A DNA stretch of 64,000 nt, taken from contig VBDU01000073.1 in the NCBI GenBank assembly GCA_005883625.1, positions 1-64,000 of the forward strand, in the 5' to 3' direction. The stretch's first letter is position 1, and each line of letters begins with the position of its first letter. Source of the DNA: Chloroflexota bacterium. GTDB taxonomy: Bacteria; Chloroflexota; Limnocylindria; P2-11E. This document shows, piece after piece, positions 23,372 to 31,351 of this stretch. The notes under the pieces were generated by a model. The model did not search any database. It was not told where the DNA came from and saw only the letters and a program-made list of their open reading frames with translations. Made by a program: the position numbers and the translations under genes.

Positions 23372-24033
23372 GTCGCGTACACCCCGCGCATCTCGGCGGG
23401 GAGGAGCGCCGCGACGCGTCGCATGATCGCGTCGGCGACGGCCTGCGGATCGCCGCGGGGCCCGTCGCGGAGATCCTGCGCGACGAAGGGCTCGCCCACG
23501 CGGATGGTGATGTCGCGCCGCCAGAAGCGGCCCAGTCGCGCCCGCGGCGTCCCGACGACGGCGATCGGAAGGATCGGCGCGCCCGAGCGCAGCGCGATGT
23601 GCGCGATCCCTGGCTTCGCGCGGATGAGCGCCCCGCTCTCGCTGCGATGTCCCTCCGGGAAGTAGCCGAGCGGCTGCCCCGCGGCGAGCACCGAGAGCGC
23701 GATCGCGAGGGCGCCGCGATCGGCCTCGCCGCGGCGCACGGGAAAGCACCCGATGCCGCGCAGGACGAAGCCGATGACCGGGACCGCGAAGAGCTCGCGC
23801 TTGGCCATGTAGCGGATCGCGCGGCCGAGCGCGAACTCGATCCAGGGCGGGTCCTTCCAGTTGACGTGGTTCGTGATGACGATGAACGCGCCGTGCGCCG
23901 GGATGCGATCCGCGCCTTCGATGCGCCACGGGGCCAGGAAGCTCGCGATCGCGCGGACCGGCGGATAGCCCGCGCGCCAGAGCCAGAGGCGCTCCTGCGG
24001 CAGGACGGGGGCTCCCGCGAACACCGCGCTCAT
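23368..24033 (-). CDS. plsC: 1-acyl-sn-glycerol-3-phosphate acyltransferase (PlsC family)
   Basis: Adds the second acyl chain to make phosphatidic acid. 221 aa with acyltransferase motif I NHVNWKDP (NHx4D form, about 54-61), motif II around GCFPVRRG, motif III FPEGHRSESG, and motif IV GAPILPIAVVGT. ATG 24033 overlaps cmk by ATGA. With plsY and gpsA nearby, the window encodes the route from glycerol 3-phosphate to phosphatidic acid apart from acyl-phosphate synthesis. Confidence 0.9.
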   Translation of the reverse strand: MSAVFAGAPVLPQERLWLWRAGYPPVRAIASFLAPWRIEGADRIPAHGAFIVITNHVNWKDPPWIEFALGRAIRYMAKRELFAVPVIGFVLRGIGCFPVRRGEADRGALAIALSVLAAGQPLGYFPEGHRSESGALIRAKPGIAHIALRSGAPILPIAVVGTPRARLGRFWRRDITIRVGEPFVAQDLRDGPRGDPQAVADAIMRRVAALLPAEMRGVYAT

Positions 24034-24719
24034 GTCGCGACCGGGCGCTGGACGAGCGAGAGCACGCGGCCGAGCGCCTCGCGGACGGACATGCCGTCCG
24101 TCTCGACGATCATCGCGTCGTCGGCCGCGCGCAGCGGGGCGACGACGCGGTGGCTGTCGAGCTCGTCGCGGCGGAGGATCTCCGCGAGCAGCTCCGGCCG
24201 CGGCCGGTGCTCGCCGCGCGCCGCGAGCTCCTCCTCCCGCCGGCGCGCGCGCTCGGCGGCCGACGCGGTGAGGAAGATCTTCCGCTCGGCGTCCGGCAGC
24301 ACGACCGTCCCGATGTCGCGGCCAACCATGACGATGCGCCCGCGCGACGCGAGCGCGCGCTGCTGCTCCACCATCGCCGAGCGCACGGCGGGGACGCGCG
24401 CGATCTGCGACACGACCCGGTCGACGTCGGCGGCGCGGATCGCCCAGGTCACGTCCGCGCCGTCGAGGAGCACGGTGTAGGCGCGGCCGTCGCGCACCGT
24501 CGGCGGGCCGATCGAGATGAGGACCTGGCGCGCCAGGCGCGCGAGCGTCTCGGCGTCGTCCGGATCGACCGCGCGCCGCAGCGCCGCGAGCGCGACGGCG
24601 CGGTACATCGCGCCCGTGTCGAGGAACAGGTAGCCGAGGCGTTCGGCGACGAGCGCCCCAATCGTGCTCTTCCCCGCCCCGGCAGGGCCGTCGATCGCGA
24701 TGGTCCGCACCCTCGCCAC
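24030..24719 (-). CDS. cmk: Cytidylate kinase
   Basis: Phosphorylates CMP and dCMP. 229 aa. P-loop IDGPAGAGKSTIG near the N-terminus, FLDTGAMYRAVAL, the CMP-binding RAADVDRVVSQIARVPAVR insert, and GRDIGTVVLPDAERKIFLTASAAERARRR. GTG 24719 shares its G with the rluB stop TAG (TAGTG), the tight coupling seen elsewhere in the window; GTG 24710 is an alternative. Operon order rluB-cmk-plsC is widespread in bacteria. Confidence 0.95.
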   Translation of the reverse strand: MARVRTIAIDGPAGAGKSTIGALVAERLGYLFLDTGAMYRAVALAALRRAVDPDDAETLARLARQVLISIGPPTVRDGRAYTVLLDGADVTWAIRAADVDRVVSQIARVPAVRSAMVEQQRALASRGRIVMVGRDIGTVVLPDAERKIFLTASAAERARRREEELAARGEHRPRPELLAEILRRDELDSHRVVAPLRAADDAMIVETDGMSVREALGRVLSLVQRPVAT

Positions 24720-25411
24720 TAGCCGCCTCCGAGCGCCCGCACCTCGCGCGGGCTGAGCTCGCGCCACGCGCCCTCGCGCAATCGGCCAAGCAGCAGCGGG
24801 CCCATGCGCACGCGGCGCAGCCGGAGGACACGAAGGCCCACCGCGGTGCACATGCGGCGGACCTGGCGCTTCCAGCCCGTCCGCAGCACGAGACGGAGGC
24901 GCGAGCGGCCCACGACGCGGATCTCGGCCGCGCGCGCGACGCCCTCGTCGAGCCGGACCCCGCGGCGCAGCGCCGCGAGCGCGCTCGCCGGCGCCTCGCC
25001 CGCCAGCTGGACCTCGTACTCGCGCTCGTGTCCATAGCGCGGATGAAGCACGCGGTCGGCCCAGTCGCCGTCGTTCGTGAGGAGCAGGAGCCCCTCCGAG
25101 TCCGCGTCCAGACGACCGACCGGATAGAGGCGCTCGCGCGCGCCGAGGAGCTCGACCACGGTCCGGCGGCCCCGCTCGTCGCGCGCGGTCGACACGACGC
25201 CGCGCGGCTTGTTCACCACGATGTAGCGCCGTCGCGGCGCCGCCGCCACGGGGCGCTCGTCCACGCTGATGCGCGCGCCCGGGCCGACCTTCGTGCCGAG
25301 CTCGGTGACGAGGCGGCCGTCCACCCGCACGCGCCCGCCGGCGATGAGCGCTTCGGCGGCGCGCCGCGAGGCGACGCCGCGGTCGGCGAGAGCTTTCTGG
25401 AGGCGGATCAC
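24719..25411 (-). CDS. rluB: 23S rRNA pseudouridine synthase, RluB/RsuA family
   Basis: Converts a uridine of rRNA to pseudouridine. 230 aa: S4 RNA-binding domain (1-50, LQKALADRGVASRRAAEALI), then a catalytic domain with VVNKPRGVVST and the active-site GRLDADSEGLLLLTNDG (catalytic Asp102). The GTG start at 25411 overlaps a scpB-type TGA (GTGA), which is the ancestral scpB-rluB junction. After the local duplication this junction is preceded by the partial scpB copy, not the translated scpB gene, so translational coupling may be weakened. Confidence 0.93.
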   Translation of the reverse strand: MIRLQKALADRGVASRRAAEALIAGGRVRVDGRLVTELGTKVGPGARISVDERPVAAAPRRRYIVVNKPRGVVSTARDERGRRTVVELLGARERLYPVGRLDADSEGLLLLTNDGDWADRVLHPRYGHEREYEVQLAGEAPASALAALRRGVRLDEGVARAAEIRVVGRSRLRLVLRTGWKRQVRRMCTAVGLRVLRLRRVRMGPLLLGRLREGAWRELSPREVRALGGG

Positions 25412-25810
25412 CTGTCGGGGGTCGCTGCCCCCCGGCCCGCGACGCTCTCCAAGACCGCGCCCTCCGGCGTAAGCGCGCGTGGCAGCTCGTGCAGGCTCCC
25501 CAGTCCGAAGCACTCGAGGAACTCCCACGTCGTCCCGTAGAGGATCGGCCGGCCGGCGGTCTCCTTGCGCCCGCGCTCCTCGATGAGCCGCCGCGAGGAG
25601 AGCGTGTAGATCGTCTGGTCGCAGTTCACGCCGCGGATCGCCTCCACCTCCGCGCGAGTGACCGGCTGGCGGTACGCGACCACGGCGAGGGTCTCGAGCG
25701 ACGCGGGCGAGAGCCGCAAGCGGTCGGCGCCCAGATACGCGGCGACCTGCGGCGCGTGGTCGGGCGCGGTGACGATCTGCCACTCGTCCCCCGCGTTCTG
25801 GAGGCGCAGC
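25408..25810 (-). pseudogene. Second, 5'-truncated copy of scpB
   Basis: A perfect copy of the last 400 bp of scpB (from LRLQNAGDEWQ to AATPDR and its TGA at 25410..25408), produced by the tandem duplication. It has no start codon of its own in the scpB frame; the open frame reaching back to 26184 passes through the first copy out of frame. It carries the original stop and the rluB start overlap. Confidence 0.85.
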
Positions 25811-26211
25811 ACCTGTCGGGGGTCGCTGCCCCCCGGCCCGCGACGCTCTCCAAGACCGCGCCCTCCGGCGTAAGCGCGCGTGGCAGCTCGTGCAGGCTCC
25901 CCAGTCCGAAGCACTCGAGGAACTCCCACGTCGTCCCGTAGAGGATCGGCCGGCCGGCGGTCTCCTTGCGCCCGCGCTCCTCGATGAGCCGCCGCGAGGA
26001 GAGCGTGTAGATCGTCTGGTCGCAGTTCACGCCGCGGATCGCCTCCACCTCCGCGCGAGTGACCGGCTGGCGGTACGCGACCACGGCGAGGGTCTCGAGC
26101 GACGCGGGCGAGAGCCGCAAGCGGTCGGCGCCCAGATACGCGGCGACCTGCGGCGCGTGGTCGGGCGCGGTGACGATCTGCCACTCGTCCCCCGCGTTCT
26201 GGAGGCGCAGC
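25409..26211. repeat. Perfect 401-bp tandem duplication
   Basis: 25409-25810 and 25810-26211 are identical base for base with a 401-bp period. The flanks share TTCTGGAGGCG (at 25395 and 25796), so the event looks like recombination between two short imperfect repeats: one at the rluB start, one inside scpB. 401 is not a multiple of 3, so the duplication shifts the scpB frame. Perfect identity implies a very recent event or an assembly artefact. Confidence 0.93.
25416..25434. repeat. G-run/C-run hairpin at the scpB-rluB junction (copy 1)
   Basis: CGGGGG-TCGCTG-CCCCCCG, a member of the dispersed GC-palindrome family, lying in the 3' end of scpB coding sequence. The duplicated copy is at 25817-25835. 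Confidence 0.6.
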
Positions 26212-26363
26212 CCGGTGCCCTCATACGACGCGCCGAGCTCGGCGAGCGCGGTCTCCACCCCGCGCGGCGTCGCTCCGGCGACGCGCGCGAGCTCGCCTCG
26301 CGACACGGGCTTCTCCGCGACGAAGAGGATCGCCTCCAGGGCGTTCGCTAGCTGGGTGCGGAT
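25626..26363 (-). CDS. scpB: Condensin-associated protein ScpB, stop lost, out-of-frame tail
   Basis: Subunit of the SMC-ScpAB chromosome condensation complex. Two winged-helix domains are complete (ANALEAILFVAEKPVSRGELA, then PASLETLAVVAYRQPVTRAEVEAIRGVNCD). The native protein would be about 184 aa, ending AATPDR. The tandem duplication removed the stop, so 61 foreign residues (CCASRTRG onwards, Arg/Ser-rich) follow before a stop at 25626. The conserved N-terminus has no ATG/GTG/TTG: ATC at 26363 lies exactly 8 nt after AGGAGG (26377..26372) and overlaps scpA. GTG 26306 would cut 19 conserved residues. Confidence 0.85.
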   Translation of the reverse strand: MRTQLANALEAILFVAEKPVSRGELARVAGATPRGVETALAELGASYEGTGLRLQNAGDEWQIVTAPDHAPQVAAYLGADRLRLSPASLETLAVVAYRQPVTRAEVEAIRGVNCDQTIYTLSSRRLIEERGRKETAGRPILYGTTWEFLECFGLGSLHELPRALTPEGAVLESVAGRGAATPDRCCASRTRGTSGRSSPRPTTRRRSPRIWAPTACGSRPRRSRPSPWSRTASRSLARRWRRSAA

Positions 26364-27070
26364 GCGGGCTCCCTCCTGGTGATGAGGATCTCGCCGAAGA
26401 GCTCGTCCTGGCGCAAGTCGACGACGAGGCGCCGGTACAGGTCGAGCAGCGCGATGAACGTGACGACCGCGAAGCCGACCGTCGGCGAGGCACCGAGGAG
26501 CGTAGCGAAGCTCACCTCCGCCTGCGCCGCGACGAGCTCCTCGATCTCCGCGGTGCGCTGCTCGACTGAGTAGCGCTCGGCCGGCGCGACGATGTCCTCC
26601 TCGCGGTGGCGTGCCGCGAGCGCGAGCACGCGCGAGAAGGCGGACGCGAGCGCCTCGATCTCACCGCCCCGCGGTGGCAGCTCGACCGTGCCGCCCTCGC
26701 GGTGGAACGCGCGCTCTCCCGCGCGAAGACGGTCGCCGAGCGCGCCGGCGCGCTCGCGCACGACCGCGTACTCGAGGAGCCGCGCGCGGAGCTCTTCTTC
26801 CGTCTCGCCCTCCTCGACCGGCAACGGCTCGAGCGATGGCAGCAGGCTGCGCGCCTTCAGGAGCACGAGGCGCGACGCGAGCGCGAGGAACGCCGAGACC
26901 TCCTCCGCCGGCAGCGCCTCGAGCGCGCGCACGCGCGCGAGGTACGCGTCGGCGAGGTCGCCGAGGCGCACGGTCAGGATGTCGAGGCGTTTCTCCTCGA
27001 CGAGCTCGAGGAGCAGGTCGAGCGGGCCGTCGAAACCCTCGACCGTGACGCGCGGCGCCTGCGACTCCAT
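26348..27070 (-). CDS. scpA: Segregation and condensation protein ScpA
   Basis: Kleisin subunit of the SMC complex. 240 aa: N-terminal FDGPLDLLLELVEEKRLDI (about 12-30), central LASRLVLLKARSLLP, and a C-terminal winged helix with FIALLDLYRRLVVDLRQDELFGEI. ATG 27070 overlaps the HD-protein stop by 1 nt (TGATG); GTG 27073 is an alternative. The gene overlaps the likely scpB start by 16 nt. Confidence 0.95.
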   Translation of the reverse strand: MESQAPRVTVEGFDGPLDLLLELVEEKRLDILTVRLGDLADAYLARVRALEALPAEEVSAFLALASRLVLLKARSLLPSLEPLPVEEGETEEELRARLLEYAVVRERAGALGDRLRAGERAFHREGGTVELPPRGGEIEALASAFSRVLALAARHREEDIVAPAERYSVEQRTAEIEELVAAQAEVSFATLLGASPTVGFAVVTFIALLDLYRRLVVDLRQDELFGEILITRREPASAPS

Positions 27071-27483
27071 CACGGCAGCGCCTCACGGTCGGCGCGCGCG
27101 AGAAGCCGCTCGTCGTCGGTCTCGGGCCGCTCGTGGTGACGGGCAATGAGGCGCACGACGCGCTCCGACGCGCCGTCGTCGCGCGCGAGCTCCGCGCCAC
27201 GGCGCGCGTGGTCCAGGTAGCGCGCGAACGTCGAGTCGCCACTGGCGAGGCGAGCGCGAACGCGCGGCGCGAGGAGCGCGAGGAGCACGCTCGCCGCGCG
27301 GTGCCAGAGGAGCGTGCCGGCGGGCTTCGCGCGGTCGTGGAGGAGCCCCGCGGCGACGAGCTCGTGGTCCGCGCCGAGGGCCCGGAGGATGCGCGCGGTC
27401 TCGTTCGCGTGTCGCTCGTCGGCGCCGGCGGCCCCCAGGTAGCGGACCGTCTGCTGGAGCCGGTGGCGCAGGTCCGCGCTCAG
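27070..27483 (-). CDS. HD-domain protein with CTG start
   Basis: 137-aa HD-superfamily metal phosphohydrolase-like protein: the first His in HANETARIL, then GLLHDRAKPAG (HD motif), DHARRGAELARDDGA, and IARHHERPETDDERLLARADREA. The substrate is unknown; small HD proteins often act on nucleotides. The frame has no ATG/GTG/TTG before the HD motif. CTG 27483 overlaps the M50 protease stop as CTGA, the same 4-nt geometry as the ATGA/GTGA/TTGA junctions around it, so I take CTG as the start. Confidence 0.78.
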   Translation of the reverse strand: MSADLRHRLQQTVRYLGAAGADERHANETARILRALGADHELVAAGLLHDRAKPAGTLLWHRAASVLLALLAPRVRARLASGDSTFARYLDHARRGAELARDDGASERVVRLIARHHERPETDDERLLARADREALP

Positions 27484-28211
27484 ATCCGGCCGCCGAGCAG
27501 GAAGACCGTGAGGGCGTTCGCGGGCGTGAACACGATCGCCGCGAGGATCCGGAAGGCGAAGAAGAAGATGAGCATGAGGATGATCGGGCCGTAGGCCTCG
27601 AACGTGCGCCAGGTGTACGCCTGCTGCGGCGGCAGGAGCGCGTAGACGACGCGCGAGCCGTCGAGCGGCGGGATCGGGACGAGGTTGAAGAAGCAGAGTA
27701 CGAGGTTGTAGAAGACGATCGCGCCGAGGATCGCGAAGTAGTCGCCGCCGAGGAGATCGTGCGCGCCGAGCCGGATCGGCAGCGCGCAGAGCAGCGCCAG
27801 CGCGAGGTTCGTGAGTGGCCCGGCGACCGCGACGAGCGCCCACGACGTGCGGCCTCCTCGCAGCCGAGCCTCGTTGACCGGGACGGGTTTCCCGTAGCCG
27901 AACCCGGCGATGACGAGCAGGAACGAGCCGAAGATGTCGAGGTGCGCCATCGGGTTGAGGCTCATCCGGCCCATCAGACGTCCGGTGTCGTCGCCGAGGC
28001 GGTGCGCGGTGTACGCGTGCATGAACTCGTGGACCGTGATGCCGAGGACGATCGCCACGATGAAACCAACGAAGCCGATGGGGTCGTTCGCCGCGTTGCG
28101 GATCGGCGACGCCAGTCCGCCGGTGAGGAATGCGAGGAGCAGGAGGATGAGGACGAAGAGGTATGGCCCCTGCGGTCCGCCGAACGGGCCGCCGGCGCCT
28201 CGGGCGATCAC
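27480..28211 (-). CDS. Site-2 protease family (M50) membrane metalloprotease
   Basis: Integral membrane zinc protease of 243 aa. The zinc motif HEFMH is at 61-65 inside a hydrophobic helix, and the third ligand is in FNLVPIPPLDGSRV near residue 180. Five to six transmembrane segments are visible, starting with YLFVLILLLLAFLTGG. There is no PDZ domain, so it belongs to the compact group seen in many Chloroflexi, Actinobacteria and Cyanobacteria. GTG 28211 heads an operon continuing into the HD protein, scpA and scpB. Its substrate is unknown. It is divergent from the Ku gene. Confidence 0.88.
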   Translation of the reverse strand: MIARGAGGPFGGPQGPYLFVLILLLLAFLTGGLASPIRNAANDPIGFVGFIVAIVLGITVHEFMHAYTAHRLGDDTGRLMGRMSLNPMAHLDIFGSFLLVIAGFGYGKPVPVNEARLRGGRTSWALVAVAGPLTNLALALLCALPIRLGAHDLLGGDYFAILGAIVFYNLVLCFFNLVPIPPLDGSRVVYALLPPQQAYTWRTFEAYGPIILMLIFFFAFRILAAIVFTPANALTVFLLGGRI

Positions 28212-28289
28212 TTGCGTTCGAGTCTAGGCGGCTGATTCCTGCGAGAATCACGCCGCGGCACTCCGCGATCAGGGGTGCGAGGGGCGGCG

Positions 28290-29210
28290 ATGGGACAAGC
28301 GGTATGGACGGGCAGCATCAGCTTCGGCCTGGTGAACATCCCGGTGCGGCTCTATCCCGCGACCGAGCCGAAGGACGTGCGTTTCCATCTCTACGACCGG
28401 CGCACGGGCAAACGCGTGCGCTACGAGCGCGTCACCCGGGCCGAGGACGCCGCGACGTTCGAGCCGGAGCTCCCGCTCGTGGCGGATGACGCGACGTCCC
28501 GGCCGCCCGGCCCCGTCGCGCGATCGGTTTCGGGCGGACCGCCGCCCGCGGCGCGGCCGGTCGAAACCGCTGACGTCGTGCGGGGCGTCGAGCTCCCGAG
28601 CGGCGACCTGGTGACGGTCTCCGAGCCCGAGCTGGTCTCGATCGCTCCGGAGAGAAGCCGGACGATCGCGATCGAGGAGTTCGTGCACCTGGCGGAGATC
28701 GACCCCGTCTTCTACGAGAAGAGCTATCACGTGGGGCCGGTCCGCGGCGCCGGTGCCGAGAAGCCCTACCTGCTCCTCCTTCGCGCCATGCAGGCCGCGG
28801 GAATGGTCGGCATCGGTCGCTTCGTGCTCCGCACCAAGCCGCACCTCGTCGCGATCCGGCCCCTGGAGCAGGCTCTCGCCCTCGAGACGCTCTTCTTCGC
28901 GGACGAGGTTCGCAGCCCCGAGCAGCTGACCGCCGGGCTTTCGGATCTCGCCGTCTCCGAGCGCGAGGTGAAGACGGCACAGCGCCTCATCGCCGCGCTG
29001 GCGACGGCGTGGTCCCCGTCGCGTCACGCCGACGCGTACCGCGAGGAGCTGCTCGGCCTTCTGAAAGCGAAGCCGCCGGCGGCGCCCGCCGCGGCAGTCG
29101 AGACGACCGGCGACGCGGCCATCGGCGACCTCATGGCGGTGCTGCGAGCGAGCGTCGAAGCCGCGACGCGCGGCGCGGCCAAGCGCCCCGCGTCGAAGCG
29201 GGCCGGCTAG
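28290..29210 (+). CDS. ku: Ku protein for non-homologous end joining
   Basis: Bacterial Ku binds DNA ends and recruits LigD. 306 aa from ATG 28290, preceded by GAGGGG; GTG 28275 is possible. Core segments are AVWTGSISFGLVNIPVRLYPAT, FHLYDRRTGKRVRYERV, IEEFVHLAEIDPVFYEKSYHV, KPYLLLLRAMQ and TKPHLVAIRP. A Pro-rich insert (SRPPGPVARSVSGGPPPAARP, about 70-90) interrupts the beta-barrel. The basic C-terminal tail (AAKRPASKRAG) matches the flexible Lys/Ala tail of other bacterial Ku proteins. No ligD gene is in the window. Confidence 0.95.
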   Translation: MGQAVWTGSISFGLVNIPVRLYPATEPKDVRFHLYDRRTGKRVRYERVTRAEDAATFEPELPLVADDATSRPPGPVARSVSGGPPPAARPVETADVVRGVELPSGDLVTVSEPELVSIAPERSRTIAIEEFVHLAEIDPVFYEKSYHVGPVRGAGAEKPYLLLLRAMQAAGMVGIGRFVLRTKPHLVAIRPLEQALALETLFFADEVRSPEQLTAGLSDLAVSEREVKTAQRLIAALATAWSPSRHADAYREELLGLLKAKPPAAPAAAVETTGDAAIGDLMAVLRASVEAATRGAAKRPASKRAG

Positions 29211-29228
29211 CACGCCGACGCCGGCGAG

Positions 29229-30548
29229 CTAATCCGCGCGGCTCGCGATGCGACCGAGGATGAGCCGACGCGGCGCGACGTGACGCGCGCTCCAGCGGAA
29301 GGCGTCGCGCACCATACCGATCGCGTCGGCGTCGCCCGGCTTCCCCGCGACGTGCACGTCCGCGTACGGCTGCCCGCGCTCGACCCGGTCGCCGACCTTC
29401 GCGTGGAGCACGATCCCCGTCCGGTGGTCGATCGGATCGCCTTTCTTCTCGCGCCCCGCGCCCAGACGTACGGAGGCGATCCCCACGCCGTCCGCGGCGA
29501 TGGCCGCCACGTAGCCGGTCCGTGCCGCGCGGAGCGTCTCGACCCGCGGGGCGCGCGGCAGCCGCGCCCGATCGTCCACCACCTTCGGGTCACCACCTTG
29601 CGCGGCGACGAGCTCCCGGAATTTCGCGAGGCCGCTGCCGTCGTCGAGCGCGCGGTCGATCTTCGCGAGGCCCGCCCTGGTGTCGCGCGCGTGTCGTGCG
29701 CGCACGAGCATCTCCGCGCCGGCCACCCGCGCGAGGCGGACGAGGTCGGGCGGGCCCTCCCCGCGGAGCGCCGCGATCGCTTCGGAGATCTCGAGGCTGT
29801 TCCCCACCGCTCGGCCGAGCGGCTGTTCCATGTCGGTGAGCTCGCACGTCACGGCGAGGCCGTGCGCCACGCCGATGGCCACCATCGCCTTCGCGAGCGC
29901 ACGCGCCTGCGCGAGATCCTTCATGAACGCGCCGCTGCCGACCTTCACGTCGAGGACGACGGCGTGCGCGCCCGCGGCGATCTTCTTGGACATCACGCTC
30001 GAGGCGATGAGCGGGATGGACGGGACCGTGCCCGTCGTATCGCGCAGCGCGTAGAGCAGCCCGTCGGCCGGCGCGAGGTCGGCTGTCTGGCCCGTCACGA
30101 CGATGCCGATCCGCCCGAGCTGCGCGAGAAACTCCGCGGTCGAGAGGTCGACGCGGTAGCCCGCGATCGACTCGAGCTTGTCGAGCGTGCCGCCGGAGAA
30201 GCCGAGGCCGCGGCCGCTCATCTTCGCGACCGGCGCACCGCATGCCGCGACGAGCGGCCCGACGACGAGCGTCGTCTTGTCGCCGACGCCGCCGGTCGAA
30301 TGCTTGTCCACGACGCGGCCGAACCGCGAGAGGTCGAGCCGCTCGCCGGAACCGACCATCGCGGACGTCAGCGCCGCGGTCTCCGCCGCGTCCATGCCCC
30401 GCCACACGACGGCCATGCAGAACGCGGCCATCTGGTAGTCGGGGACCTCGCCCTTGGTGTAGCCGAGGACGAGCGCCTCGATCTCCTCGGCACTGAGCTT
30501 CCCGCCGTCGCGCTTGCGCTCGATGAGCTCGACGACGCGGAGCGCCAT
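29229..30548 (-). CDS. Pyrimidine-nucleoside / thymidine phosphorylase
   Basis: Splits pyrimidine (deoxy)ribonucleosides with phosphate. 439 aa. The family core KHSTGGVGDKTTL (phosphate site, about 83-95), KMSGRGLGFSGGTLDKLESI (about 108-127), SSVMSKKIAAGA and LDVKVGSGAFMK is intact, followed by the C-terminal alpha/beta domain ending RRLILGRI. The sequence cannot separate DeoA from the broader Pdp. ATG 30548 overlaps punA by ATGA, forming a nucleoside-salvage pair. Confidence 0.95.
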   Translation of the reverse strand: MALRVVELIERKRDGGKLSAEEIEALVLGYTKGEVPDYQMAAFCMAVVWRGMDAAETAALTSAMVGSGERLDLSRFGRVVDKHSTGGVGDKTTLVVGPLVAACGAPVAKMSGRGLGFSGGTLDKLESIAGYRVDLSTAEFLAQLGRIGIVVTGQTADLAPADGLLYALRDTTGTVPSIPLIASSVMSKKIAAGAHAVVLDVKVGSGAFMKDLAQARALAKAMVAIGVAHGLAVTCELTDMEQPLGRAVGNSLEISEAIAALRGEGPPDLVRLARVAGAEMLVRARHARDTRAGLAKIDRALDDGSGLAKFRELVAAQGGDPKVVDDRARLPRAPRVETLRAARTGYVAAIAADGVGIASVRLGAGREKKGDPIDHRTGIVLHAKVGDRVERGQPYADVHVAGKPGDADAIGMVRDAFRWSARHVAPRRLILGRIASRAD

Positions 30549-31351
30549 CAGAGCTTGGCGATCACGCCCTTGATGAGCTCGCCGAGGCGCTTCCCCGCCC
30601 GGTTCGCGACCGCGAGGACCTGTTCCGCGGTGACGTGGTCGATCTGTCCCGGGATGCCGGTCGCCATGTCCGTCACTGTCGCGATCGCGAGGATGCGCAT
30701 CCCGCCGTGCCGCGCGACGAGGACCTCGGGCACGGTGCTCATGCCGACCGCGTCGGCGCCCCAACCGCGCATCATCCGGAGCTCCGCGGGCGTCTCGTAG
30801 TTCGGACCGGCGACGGCGACGTAGACGCCTTCGCGCAAGTCGTGGTCGACCGAGTGCGCGAGCTCGCGGAGCGCTTCGGTGTACGTCCCGACCATGTCCG
30901 GGAAGCGCGGGCCCAGCCGGTCGTCGTTCGGCCCGCGCAAGGGGTTGGCGCCCATGAAGTTGATGTGGTCGTTGATGACCATGAGGTCGCCGGCCACGAA
31001 CGATGGGTTCAGGCCGCCGCAGGCGTTCGTGATGACGAGCGTGTCGACGCCCCAGGCCCGCAGGACGCGGACCGGGAAGCCGATCGCCGCGATGTCATAG
31101 CCCTCGTAGTAATGGAGCCGCCCGCTCATCACCGCGACGTCCCTCCCCTCGAGGCGGCCGACGACGAGCTCGCCGGCGTGTCCGGGCGCGGTGCTGCGCT
31201 GCCAGCCCGGGACCTCGCCGTAGGGGATCCGCGTCGCGCCGGCGACCTCTGCCGCGAGCGCGCCGAGCCCGCTGCCGAGGATGACCGCGATCTTCGGCGC
31301 GGTCTTCGTCCGCGCGCGGATCGCCGCGACCGCGTCGGCGGGAGCGATCAC
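30548..31351 (-). CDS. punA: Purine-nucleoside phosphorylase
   Basis: Trimeric-type PNP that cleaves inosine and guanosine with phosphate. 267 aa: ILGSGLGALA (24-33), GELVVGRLEGRDVAVMSGRLHYYEGY, ITNACGGLNPSF, GPNYETPAELRMMR and the base-site ADAVGMSTVPEVLVARHGG. GTG 31351 overlaps the nadK stop by GTGA. It is co-transcribed with the pyrimidine-nucleoside phosphorylase gene, for nucleoside salvage. Confidence 0.95.
   Translation of the reverse strand: MIAPADAVAAIRARTKTAPKIAVILGSGLGALAAEVAGATRIPYGEVPGWQRSTAPGHAGELVVGRLEGRDVAVMSGRLHYYEGYDIAAIGFPVRVLRAWGVDTLVITNACGGLNPSFVAGDLMVINDHINFMGANPLRGPNDDRLGPRFPDMVGTYTEALRELAHSVDHDLREGVYVAVAGPNYETPAELRMMRGWGADAVGMSTVPEVLVARHGGMRILAIATVTDMATGIPGQIDHVTAEQVLAVANRAGKRLGELIKGVIAKL

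Noticed and set aside
25408..26184. A 258-codon open frame spanning both copies of the scpB duplication.
   Set aside because: It reads the first copy in the wrong frame and only the second in the ScpB frame. It is a by-product of the 401-bp frameshifting duplication, not a fusion gene.
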